The notes under the pieces were generated by a model. The model had not been told where the DNA came from. It was given only the letters and a program-made list of their open reading frames with translations, and did not search any database. The translations under genes and the position numbers were made by a program. This document shows, one piece after another, positions 1-5,392 of a DNA stretch of 5,392 nucleotides (position 1 is the first letter of the stretch; each line of letters opens with the position of its first letter). The stretch lies in assembly GCA_003520425.1 (NCBI GenBank), contig DOUU01000054.1, positions 16,777 through 22,168 on the forward strand. Reading direction: 5' to 3'. This stretch comes from Deltaproteobacteria bacterium (GTDB taxonomy: Bacteria > Myxococcota_A > UBA9160).

Positions 1-816
1 CATGTTCTCGATGATGCCGAGCACCGGCACGTTCACCTTCTCGAACATCTTGAGCCCTTTTCGCGCGTCGATGAGCGAGAGGTCGTTCGCGGTCGTGACG
101 ATCACCGCTCCGGAGAGCGGCGCCTGCTGGGTCAGCGTGAGCGCGGCGTCTCCCGTGCCGGGCGGAAGGTCGATCACGAGATAGTCGAGCTCCCCCCAGT
201 CGACGTCGGTGAGGAACTGTCGAATCAGGCCGTGCACCATGGGTCCGCGCCAGATGACCGGGGAATTCTCACTCACGAGAAAACCCATGGACATGAGCTT
301 CAGGCCGTAGCCCTCGAGCGGGAAGATCCGCTTGTCTTCGCTCAACGGGCGTCCGTGAACTCCGGTGAGCAGCGGGAGCGACGGGCCGTAGACGTCCGCA
401 TCCATCAGCCCCACCCTGGCACCGGACTCTCGAAGCGCGAGCGCGAGGTTGACCGCTGTCGTGCTCTTGCCCACGCCTCCTTTGCCCGAGGCCACTGCGA
501 TCGTGTTCTTCACGCCGGGCAGGGAGATGCCCTGCGGCGTGGGCGCCCTGGCTGCGCTGGCTCGGGTGTTTGAGGTCATCTCGACCTCGACGCTCTCGAC
601 CCCGGGAATCTGAGCGACCTTTTCGCGCGCCGCGCGCTCGAACTCCGCCTTCACGGGGCAGGCCGGGGTGGTGAGCTCGATTTTGAACGAGACGCGGCCC
701 CCCTCGATCCGCAGGTCCTTCACGAACCCGAGATCGACGATGCTCTTCCCGAAGTCCGGATCGACGATCGGGCGGAGGACGCTCAGCACTTCGCTCTCGG
801 ACACGCGGGATGACAT
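1..816 (-). CDS. mrp: Mrp/ApbC-family P-loop ATPase, Fe-S cluster carrier (3' end beyond left edge)
   Basis: A 272-residue N-terminal part of a protein that normally runs to about 350 residues. Residues about 5-82 form a MIP18/DUF59-like domain with the motif TTPACP (49-54). The ATPase domain follows a short linker: deviant Walker A SGKGGVGKST at 110-119, MDADVYGPS at 138-146, and the DLPPGTGD motif at 216-223. The visible end reads GIIENM, the segment that in this family lies just before the cluster-binding CPxC cysteines, which are therefore off the window. There is no N-terminal four-cysteine motif, so it is Mrp/ApbC type and not Nbp35 type. Family knowledge: these dimeric cytoplasmic ATPases bind and deliver [4Fe-4S] clusters. 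The ATG at 816-814 is chosen because AAGGAG lies 7 nt upstream. It is downstream of and co-oriented with the protease gene, with a 103-nt gap that lacks a clear terminator. One small departure is TTAND at 241-245, where relatives usually have TTPQD. Family assignment is very secure; the cluster role is inferred from the family. Confidence 0.95.
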   Translation of the reverse strand, partial: MSSRVSESEVLSVLRPIVDPDFGKSIVDLGFVKDLRIEGGRVSFKIELTTPACPVKAEFERAAREKVAQIPGVESVEVEMTSNTRASAARAPTPQGISLPGVKNTIAVASGKGGVGKSTTAVNLALALRESGARVGLMDADVYGPSLPLLTGVHGRPLSEDKRIFPLEGYGLKLMSMGFLVSENSPVIWRGPMVHGLIRQFLTDVDWGELDYLVIDLPPGTGDAALTLTQQAPLSGAVIVTTANDLSLIDARKGLKMFEKVNVPVLGIIENM

Positions 817-832
817 TCCAAGGCTCCTTGGA
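817..832 (-). promoter_or_regulatory. Shine-Dalgarno of mrp within a perfect inverted repeat
   Basis: On the minus strand the 16 nt immediately before the mrp ATG read UCCAAGGAGCCUUGGA in RNA. The arms UCCAAG and CUUGGA are exactly complementary, giving a 6-bp stem with a GAGC tetraloop. The Shine-Dalgarno AAGGAG (829-824) straddles the 5' arm and loop, 7 nt from the start codon. The inverted repeat is directly visible. That it modulates translation of mrp is an inference; a 6-bp stem could also be easily melted by the ribosome. Confidence 0.5.
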
Positions 833-919
833 GGCTTCTGGATCGAGAACGAGGCTAGCGCAGGGCGTGGCATGGCGTGGAGGTCGGCTGCGGCGCCCCC
901 GACGACCCGGAGCGCCGCC

Positions 920-3900
920 TCAATGGCTCGCGAGTACGAAGAGCGCATGGAGCCAGGGACGGAAGGCGTCGTCGAGGAGTCCCCGGGCCGCGAGCGCATC
1001 GCCGTCTGCGACGAGATCCTGCGCCCGCTCGCGGGCGTGTTGGCACCGCGCGTCCGCGCCACCACAAGCGATCTGCGGAACCCCCCGGTCCACGGTCGAC
1101 CCCACTGCCAGAGTGAGCTGGTCGTCGAGATCGCCCGTTGCCTCGCCCAGCGGCGGCATGCGGAGCGCCATTTCGATGCTCCGCAGGAGCGCGACCGCAG
1201 CCTCGTCCTGGCCGTCGCGGAAGAGCCGCAGGGCGAAGCGCACAAGCGAAGAGAGCTGGCTTCTCAAGAATTCCGCGCGCTCCTCCCGCAGCCCTGGGAT
1301 CCGCTGCGCCAGCTCCTGATCGATCGATTCGAGTGTCCAGATGAGGTTCGCGAAACGGCCGGGCGTCGCTGCCGTGGTCGGGACTCCGGAGGAGAGATTC
1401 TTCGTGTGTCGCCGGTCGCGGCCGAACCCCTGCCAGGGGATGGCGCTTGCCTTTGCAGGCGCGGGCGTGCTCCAGACGAAGAGGTTGCCCTCGCGGGACG
1501 AGGCCACGACGGAGATCATGCCGCTGCCGTCCACGTCGCCCGGCGTCGGCGATCCAAGCATCCAACCGTGCGTGAACTTGGGCCAGCCCGCCGGCTCGCT
1601 GCCGTCGCCTCGGAAGGCGTGGACGAGATAGGCCCCGCTTCCCTGGATCACCTCCGGAACTCCATCACCATCCACGTCGGCGATGGCCGGGCTCGCCAGG
1701 AACTGCATGTCGTCCATCTTGCGGGGGTAGGCGGGCAGGAGCTCGCCCGTGCGCGGATTCCACGCCGTCACGCTGTGGTCGCTGTAGCTTTGATTGCCGG
1801 GGACGTCGAGGTCGAGCAGCTTGCGAAGGCCCCCCGTCGGCGCGACGTATTCCGGGAGGCCGTCTCCGGTGATATCGCCGAAGGCCCCCGACCCGAGAGC
1901 TCCGAAAAACGGAGCGTCGCCCGATCCCGCGGAGGGCGGAACCTGCGGGAACCCGCCGTTCGGGAAGTCCACGGCGAGAACGCGCGGCGAGTTGTGCTGC
2001 TTTGGATCGGGGCCCAGCAAGGGGTTGCCGTCTTTGTCGAAGAGCATGACCGGGCCGATCGCGCCAAAGATCGCGATCGCGAGGTTCCCCGTGCCGTCGA
2101 GGTCGGCGATGGCTGGGGACCCGGGGGTTCCGGTGGCGACGGTCGGCAAGATGCCGGGCGCGAGCAGGGGAATGGCGACCGGCCAGCCGGGCCGGAAGGG
2201 CCCGCCCGGATGGAGGTTCCCGTCGTGCTGGACCACGTAGATCCGTCCGGCCGTGTCGAGCGACAAGCCGCCGACGCCCGCGGCGCCGCTTTGCAGAAGC
2301 GCCAGCAGATTCGAGGGAGAGGAAAAACCCTCGGTGTAGCCCGCGTACTCCTCGTTCGTTGCGATGACGAGCTCCGGGAAGCCGTCGCCGTCGAGGTCGG
2401 CCGCCGCGGGAGAGCTCACGATCTTCACCAGGCGATTTCGCGCGGAGCTACCGCTTTTCGGTGTCACCTTTCCGGTCGCCGGATCGACGTCGAGCTGCGA
2501 GAGGTCGGCGAGCTGGACCGGGAAGCCGGGGACCTCGGAGCCGTCGGGCTTCCAGGCGTAGAGATGCCCGTCGAGGCCGGCCACGACGATGTCGAGCTTC
2601 TTGCCGCCAGCCCCTCCCTCGAGGTTCACGAGCACGGGTGCGCTCAAAAAGCCCGGGTCGGAGTCATTCTTGCTGTCGCGGTTCGAGGGGTTCGAAAACG
2701 CGGGGTTCGAGCTCACCGGGAATCCGGGTCGCCGCTTTCCGTGGTCGTCGAATACGTAGACCTTGCCTTCGGTCGACGCCGCCACGATTTCGATCCGCCC
2801 ATCCCCGTCGAGGTCGTCGGCCGCCACTGCGCCTGTGATTGCCTCCCGCGGCGCCGGGAGCTTGCCTGTGGCGTACGCGGAGCTGCCCGAGTCCGGCACC
2901 GGATTGAAGTCGGTGTAGGCGGGAAAGCCTGGGAGCTCGCTGCCGTCTTTACCGTGCAGCACGTGCACGGCCCCCGCTGCGGTCCCCACCACGATGTCGA
3001 GCACGCCGTCCCGGTCGATATCCGCCAAGACCGGCGACGCCTCTCCGGAGGCTCCGAGATGCTTCGGCCCAAAGCGCAGCGAGGGATCGCTGTGGATCGC
3101 GATCTCACGTCGGTCCTCGCCGAGATTGCCTGTGGCGTCGGTGACGCGCAGCCGCAGCTGCACCGTGTCCGCGTCGGGGTCTTGGATCGGCGCCGCGGGA
3201 TCGAAACCGCAGGCCGCCGCGGTGGCGGCCGGGTCCAAGGTCCCGAGCACGGCTCGTTCATGCTTGCCCTTGCCCGAGCCGCTGCCGATCTGCGTGAAGC
3301 TCGTCGGCTGGACGCCGCATCCGACCTCGAGCGTCCACGTGAAGCCGCGGCCCGTGCGCACCCGTTCACGCTCCGCTGCAACCGAGCCCACGATCTCGAC
3401 TTTCGGCGTGCGCTTGGGGTCGATCGTGTCGAACCACTCGACGCTTCCGGAGAGGTCCGCTTCGGGTGGAATCGTGTCGGGCGAGATCGCGAGCAGCCTT
3501 GTCGCGTCGGGGCGTCCAAACCCCGTGAACTCATCCCAACCCGCCTGGGTCGGGAAATCCTGGGAGGAGAACACAAAGCGCGGCGGCGCGCTCAGCAGGC
3601 TGTTGATCAGTTCCCCGATCCCCGTCAGCGGAAGCGCCAGGTCCGCCGACTGGTTGATGTCGTCGGCGGAACGGCGAAAGATCTGACGCACCTCCTCCGC
3701 GGAAAATGGCGCCGAGAGGCCGGGATAGGGCTCGAGCAGGCCGCGGTCGATGAGGTCCTTTCCATAGGAGATGAGCAGCGCGGTGAGCCCCGCGGCCTTT
3801 CCGGTCGCCTCGGACGAGCACGAAGCGGACGAGATCGCGACCCAGGCCCGGCCGCCATAGTTCGTGCATCCGTTCAGGATGGTGTAGTCGTTCGTTTGTG

Positions 3901-4864
3901 CGACGAAGGTTCCGTCGCCGTTTCGGATCGAGTTGACCCAGATCGTATGCTCGAAATTGGCGGGGTAGTTGTGGTGGCGGCTTTCCTCGTCTGCCGCGCT
4001 CGCGATGACCGGGATGCCGCGCGCATAGGCGTAGTTGATGGCCTGCTGGCTGGTCGGGCTCGCCGTGACCGCCCCGAGGGCCTCGGAGATCAGGTCGACG
4101 TGAAGGTCCGTTGCGTACACCACGGCGCGGGCAAAATCGGTATCGACCGCGACGAAGCTGTCGGCGACCTTGACGGGCACAAACATCGAGCTCGGCGAGA
4201 CTCCGGGGAAGGCGGTTCCGAAGTTCGCTTCGCTGACTTGGTCGTGCGCCTCGCCCGTTCCGTGGCCATAGTCGACGTCGTCCACCGGGTCGTTGTTGTT
4301 CTCGTCGAAGTTCCACCCCGCGATGTCGTCGACGTATCCGTTCCCGTCGTCATCCACGCCGTTGCTGTAGAAGTGAATGAGGTCCTGCGCGTCGAGAACG
4401 CCGTTGTGGTTGTAATCGGGGACGCCTACGCCAGCGAAGTCGTCCACGTTCACCACGCCGTCGCCGTTGCAATCGTAGGGCTTGAACGCGGGCATCTTCT
4501 CCGGGCAGGGATTCGGGAGCTCGCCGAGGTTCAGGCGGACCTTGAGCCGAAGGGCCGGATCGCTCCAAAGAATTCCGCTGTCGAGGATGGCCACCACGAC
4601 GTCGGGCCGGCCCGTGCTGAGCGCCCAGGCGCCGACGATGTTCATCCCCGTCCCCGGGTTGTACTTCCATGCGTCTCCGGAGGTCGGGTCGAAATTGCTC
4701 GGCAGCTGTCCGGGCGGGAGAAAGAGATAGGAGGCGTAGTCGTAGGGATTCGTGCAGGCCGGCGCAACGCATCTCGGATACGGAACGTCGGCCGGGCTTG
4801 AGGTGGCGAAGAGGGCGGTCGCAAGCGTGCCGGCGAGGAGGGCTAAGAGCGGGCGCAGGCGCAT
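920..4864 (-). CDS. Exported subtilisin-like (S8) protein with dockerin-like calcium loops, FG-GAP/VCBS propeller and helical C-terminus
   Basis: A 1314-residue protein ending in TGA at 922-920. Order of parts: signal peptide (1-25); N-terminal segment with Cys32 and Cys37 (26-74); S8 domain (about 75-455) with Asp95 in AILDSGI, His201 in GHGTGEA and Ser351 in CSSEATGK; linker (456-605) containing a beta-strand-rich stretch LRLRVTDATGN; about eight FG-GAP/VCBS-like blades (606-1133), closed by a GFGRDRRHTKN motif (1146-1156) like those that end other bacterial propellers; helical tail (about 1160-1314). The Asn normally forming the oxyanion hole is Asp292. Start: ATG at 4864 begins a textbook signal peptide; the only upstream extension starts at TTG 4930 and would put 22 polar residues in front of it. 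The Shine-Dalgarno is poor (GGGG 5 nt upstream). Probable role: secreted or periplasmic/cell-surface protease or binding protein stabilised by calcium. Substrate unknown. I recall similar S8/propeller proteins in other bacterial genomes but cannot confirm this here. Confidence 0.95.
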   Translation of the reverse strand: MRLRPLLALLAGTLATALFATSSPADVPYPRCVAPACTNPYDYASYLFLPPGQLPSNFDPTSGDAWKYNPGTGMNIVGAWALSTGRPDVVVAILDSGILWSDPALRLKVRLNLGELPNPCPEKMPAFKPYDCNGDGVVNVDDFAGVGVPDYNHNGVLDAQDLIHFYSNGVDDDGNGYVDDIAGWNFDENNNDPVDDVDYGHGTGEAHDQVSEANFGTAFPGVSPSSMFVPVKVADSFVAVDTDFARAVVYATDLHVDLISEALGAVTASPTSQQAINYAYARGIPVIASAADEESRHHNYPANFEHTIWVNSIRNGDGTFVAQTNDYTILNGCTNYGGRAWVAISSASCSSEATGKAAGLTALLISYGKDLIDRGLLEPYPGLSAPFSAEEVRQIFRRSADDINQSADLALPLTGIGELINSLLSAPPRFVFSSQDFPTQAGWDEFTGFGRPDATRLLAISPDTIPPEADLSGSVEWFDTIDPKRTPKVEIVGSVAAERERVRTGRGFTWTLEVGCGVQPTSFTQIGSGSGKGKHERAVLGTLDPAATAAACGFDPAAPIQDPDADTVQLRLRVTDATGNLGEDRREIAIHSDPSLRFGPKHLGASGEASPVLADIDRDGVLDIVVGTAAGAVHVLHGKDGSELPGFPAYTDFNPVPDSGSSAYATGKLPAPREAITGAVAADDLDGDGRIEIVAASTEGKVYVFDDHGKRRPGFPVSSNPAFSNPSNRDSKNDSDPGFLSAPVLVNLEGGAGGKKLDIVVAGLDGHLYAWKPDGSEVPGFPVQLADLSQLDVDPATGKVTPKSGSSARNRLVKIVSSPAAADLDGDGFPELVIATNEEYAGYTEGFSSPSNLLALLQSGAAGVGGLSLDTAGRIYVVQHDGNLHPGGPFRPGWPVAIPLLAPGILPTVATGTPGSPAIADLDGTGNLAIAIFGAIGPVMLFDKDGNPLLGPDPKQHNSPRVLAVDFPNGGFPQVPPSAGSGDAPFFGALGSGAFGDITGDGLPEYVAPTGGLRKLLDLDVPGNQSYSDHSVTAWNPRTGELLPAYPRKMDDMQFLASPAIADVDGDGVPEVIQGSGAYLVHAFRGDGSEPAGWPKFTHGWMLGSPTPGDVDGSGMISVVASSREGNLFVWSTPAPAKASAIPWQGFGRDRRHTKNLSSGVPTTAATPGRFANLIWTLESIDQELAQRIPGLREERAEFLRSQLSSLVRFALRLFRDGQDEAAVALLRSIEMALRMPPLGEATGDLDDQLTLAVGSTVDRGVPQIACGGADARCQHARERAQDLVADGDALAARGLLDDAFRPWLHALFVLASH
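923..1387 (-). other. Unrecognised helical C-terminal region of the S8 protein
   Basis: Residues about 1160-1314, after the propeller-closing motif. The sequence is predominantly helix-forming, with amphipathic stretches around 1171-1190, 1193-1216 and 1218-1236, and a last helix pair near 1277-1312. Two cysteines, C1267 and C1274, lie seven residues apart between the helices. No sorting signal (LPxTG, PEP-CTERM, GlyGly-CTERM, type IX C-terminal domain) or terminal membrane anchor is visible. Helical tails in some secreted proteins are spacers or anchors; I do not recognise a specific family. Confidence 0.6.
1466..3049 (-). repeat. Eight FG-GAP/VCBS-like beta-propeller repeats (protein level)
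   Basis: Residues about 606-1133. Acidic loops begin near residues 615 (DIDRDG), 684 (DLDGDG), 747 (NLEGGAGG), 823 (DLDGDG), 921 (DLDGTG), 997 (DITGDG), 1063 (DVDGDG) and 1110 (DVDGSG). Each is followed by a hydrophobic strand such as IVVGT or EIVAAS and a second segment of the type G-x-V-x-V-x-x-x-D-G, often ending GFP or GWP. This is the pattern of integrin-alpha-like calcium-binding propeller blades, which commonly mediate binding to proteins, glycans or surfaces. Loops 1, 2, 4 and 7 keep the full acidic set; loops 3, 5, 6 and 8 are degenerate. Blade 4 has an extra stretch around 833-870. Confidence 0.85.
3500..4642 (-). other. Divergent subtilase (peptidase S8) domain
   Basis: Residues about 75-455. 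The Asp motif VVVAILDSGI (89-98) and the His motif GHGTGEA (200-206) fit S8 peptidases, although the usual HGTH is HGTG. The alpha/beta core segment GIPVIASAADEE (283-294) matches the usual GVVVVAAAGNEG, with Asp292 where the oxyanion Asn normally lies. The nucleophile region CSSEATGKAAGL (349-360) aligns with GTSMAAPHVAGA, placing Ser351 at the catalytic position but without the conserved Met and Pro. YPANF (300-304) is also typical of the fold. The three triad residues are therefore present, but activity is not assured. Confidence 0.85.
4325..4474 (-). other. Dockerin-like calcium-binding loops inserted in the S8 domain
   Basis: Residues 131-180, between the catalytic Asp95 and His201. Loop one has D131, N133, D135, G136, N139, D142. 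Loop two has D150, N152, N154, G155, D158, D161. Both match the DxNxDGxxNxxD spacing of type I dockerin/EF-hand loops and each is followed by hydrophobic residues as in a helix. A third acidic segment, GVDDDGNGYVDD (169-180), is common in S8 enzymes. The loops are evident; whether they bind calcium for folding or mediate cohesin-like binding is inference, with folding or stability more likely because they lie inside the catalytic domain. Confidence 0.75.
4790..4864 (-). other. Sec-type signal peptide of the S8 protein
   Basis: Residues 1-25: a basic start (MRLRP), a hydrophobic core of about 15 residues (LLALLAGTLATALFA), then a small-residue region with a plausible signal peptidase I site after Ser-Pro-Ala (23-25), before Asp26. 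No lipobox cysteine and no twin arginine are present. This both supports export and fixes the ATG at 4864 as the start. Confidence 0.85.
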
Positions 4865-4893
4865 AGGGACCCCAGATGCGGCGCAACCGTCGC

Positions 4894-4902
4894 AGTCTAT
4901 CA
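4894..4902 (-). promoter_or_regulatory. Candidate extended -10 promoter of the S8 gene
   Basis: On the minus strand TGATAGACT has the TGn extension directly before TAGACT, which matches TATAAT at four of six positions. It would start transcription near 4887, leaving a leader of just over 20 nt before the ATG at 4864. No good -35 at 16-18 nt is visible, which an extended -10 can tolerate. The promoter consensus of the host is unknown, so this is tentative. Confidence 0.3.
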
Positions 4903-5077
4903 CGCGGTGCTCTGTGGTTTGGGAAGCCAAAATGGCGAAAGGCCATTCCGGCGAGCCGGCTCGGACCGGGCCGGGGATGAAGTGGGCTTCACACTCGCTG
5001 GGTTGTAGCCCCCGGTTGCCTCCGGTATCTACACCCTATCCCTGTCCCTTGCGTCTGCTACCGAGAAAACCCTCACC

Positions 5078-5082
5078 AGGAG
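5078..5082 (+). promoter_or_regulatory. Shine-Dalgarno that sets the GTG start of the LAB_N gene
   Basis: AGGAG lies 10 nt before the GTG at 5093. The reading frame is open back to a TAG at 5006-5008 but contains no ATG or other GTG/TTG there, so this ribosome site and GTG are the best supported start. Confidence 0.65.
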
Positions 5083-5092
5083 TCCGAAAAGA

Positions 5093-5392
5093 GTGGACTG
5101 GAGCGACTCGATCGCGTGGCTCGTTCTTGGCCTCACGGGCAACGCCGCCTTCTTCTCCCGCTTTCTCGTGCAGTGGGTTGCGTCGGAGCGGGCGCGAGAG
5201 AGCATCATCCCGCGGTCCTTCTGGCATCTCAGCATCGTCGGGTCGCTCCTGCTGCTGACCTACGCGTTTCACAAGCGGGACCCGATCTTCATTCTCGCCT
5301 ACCTGCCCAACGCGTTCGTCTACATCCGCAATCTCGTTCTCATCCGCAGAAAAGAGGCAGGCGAGACGGACGCCTCCGTGCTGCACCAGAAC
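5093..5392 (+). CDS. LAB_N-family (lipid A biosynthesis N-terminal domain-like) small membrane protein, open at right edge
   Basis: One hundred codons are visible with no stop. The protein shows the LAB_N (PF07578-type) signature: FFSRFLVQWVASER (20-33), then IIPRSFWHLSIVGSLLL (38-54), KRDPIFIL (61-68) and YIRNLVLI (77-84). Three hydrophobic segments, about 7-29, 43-59 and 64-84, predict an inner-membrane protein with basic residues (RR at 85-86) after the last. Family knowledge: this domain occurs as a stand-alone protein of about 90-110 residues or at the N-terminus of some LpxB proteins; stand-alone copies often sit beside glycosyltransferases of lipid or envelope glycan modification. The visible length already equals a stand-alone copy, and the polar tail after residue 86 suggests the stop is close, but fusion to a longer protein cannot be excluded. 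Start is GTG; an AGGAG lies 10 nt upstream. It is transcribed divergently from the protease gene. The biochemical role is not established. Confidence 0.88.
   Translation, partial: MDWSDSIAWLVLGLTGNAAFFSRFLVQWVASERARESIIPRSFWHLSIVGSLLLLTYAFHKRDPIFILAYLPNAFVYIRNLVLIRRKEAGETDASVLHQN

Larger units (their letters stand above)
4865..5092. other. Divergent intergenic region with inverted repeats
   Basis: This 228-bp stretch separates two divergently transcribed genes, so it should carry both promoters. It contains an inverted repeat AATGGC-GAAAG-GCCATT (4931-4947) and, 5 bp later, a perfect 12-bp palindrome CGAGCCGGCTCG (4952-4963). An additional GCCA at 4926-4929 can pair with TGGC at 4933-4936, competing with the first repeat. 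Since neither gene ends here, terminators are not expected, so an operator role is possible. In GC-rich DNA a 12-bp palindrome may also occur by chance. I see no convincing small gene here. Confidence 0.4.

Noticed and set aside
232..573. A 113-codon plus-strand frame opposite mrp
   Set aside because: The opposite strand encodes continuous, highly conserved Mrp motifs including Walker A; the plus frame has none.
833..919. Terminator between the protease gene and mrp
   Set aside because: A GGCGC/GCGCC pairing is possible in the transcript, but its loop is long and no U-run follows, so no intrinsic terminator can be called; nor is a convincing mrp promoter visible.
855..1565. A 236-codon minus-strand frame overlapping the end of the protease gene
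   Set aside because: It is a frame-shifted shadow of the propeller and C-terminal coding region, with an Arg/Ala/Gly-rich composition and no recognisable motif.
668..4801. A 1377-codon open frame on the plus strand, opposite the protease gene
   Set aside because: Its codons lie exactly opposite those of the minus-strand gene, so its stops would need sense codons TTA, CTA or TCA, which this GC-rich gene avoids; it ends exactly at the single TCA (Ser22). Its protein is Arg-rich and has no domain pattern, while the minus frame shows a signal peptide, active-site motifs and repeats.
4865..4930. Start of the protease gene at TTG 4930
   Set aside because: It would place 22 polar residues in front of a complete signal peptide; ATG 4864 gives a standard export signal.
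5003..5031. Possible plus-strand promoter TTGTAG, 17 nt, TATCTA for the LAB_N gene
   Set aside because: Each box matches the sigma-70 consensus at only about half its positions; the correct spacing alone is too weak to support the call.
5036..5386. A 116-codon minus-strand frame opposite the LAB_N gene
   Set aside because: The plus strand carries an unmistakable LAB_N pattern with three membrane segments; the minus frame is charged and without motifs.
1..5392. CRISPR array, tRNA, rRNA, insertion sequence or attachment site
   Set aside because: No regularly spaced direct repeats, tRNA-like cloverleaf, transposase motif or flanking terminal repeats were seen by eye; the only repeated DNA words encode the Asp-rich propeller loops.

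Overview
The window is GC-rich DNA from what is probably a Gram-negative bacterium. The codons are strongly GC-biased, a lipid A biosynthesis N-terminal (LAB_N) type membrane protein points to an outer-membrane organism, and the large exported protease/beta-propeller protein is of a kind I associate with deltaproteobacterial-like and uncultured soil or water lineages. The lineage is an inference and is not resolved by the sequence.

Layout, left to right. Positions 1-816 (minus strand) hold the first 272 codons of an Mrp/ApbC-type P-loop ATPase, a cytoplasmic Fe-S cluster carrier; its 3' end lies beyond the left edge. A 103-bp gap follows, in which the Mrp Shine-Dalgarno sequence sits inside a small perfect hairpin directly before the start codon. 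Positions 920-4864 (minus strand) are one large gene for a 1314-residue exported protein: signal peptide, divergent subtilisin-like (S8) domain with dockerin-like calcium loops inserted between the catalytic Asp and His, a beta-sandwich-like linker, about eight FG-GAP/VCBS-type propeller blades, and a helical C-terminal region I do not recognise. Positions 4865-5092 are a 228-bp divergent intergenic region with inverted repeats and a candidate promoter for the protease gene. From 5093 to the right edge (plus strand) is the first 100 codons of a small LAB_N-family membrane protein with a GTG start.

The three genes have no obvious shared pathway. The protease gene and mrp are co-oriented and could share a transcript, since no clear terminator lies between them; the LAB_N gene is divergent and probably begins another unit for envelope lipid or glycan work. 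The most interesting object is the protease: all three catalytic residues appear to be present, but the oxyanion-hole Asn is replaced by Asp and the motif around the Ser lacks the usual GTSMAAP form. Its general architecture resembles a family I recall from other genomes, so I do not claim it as a wholly new system.
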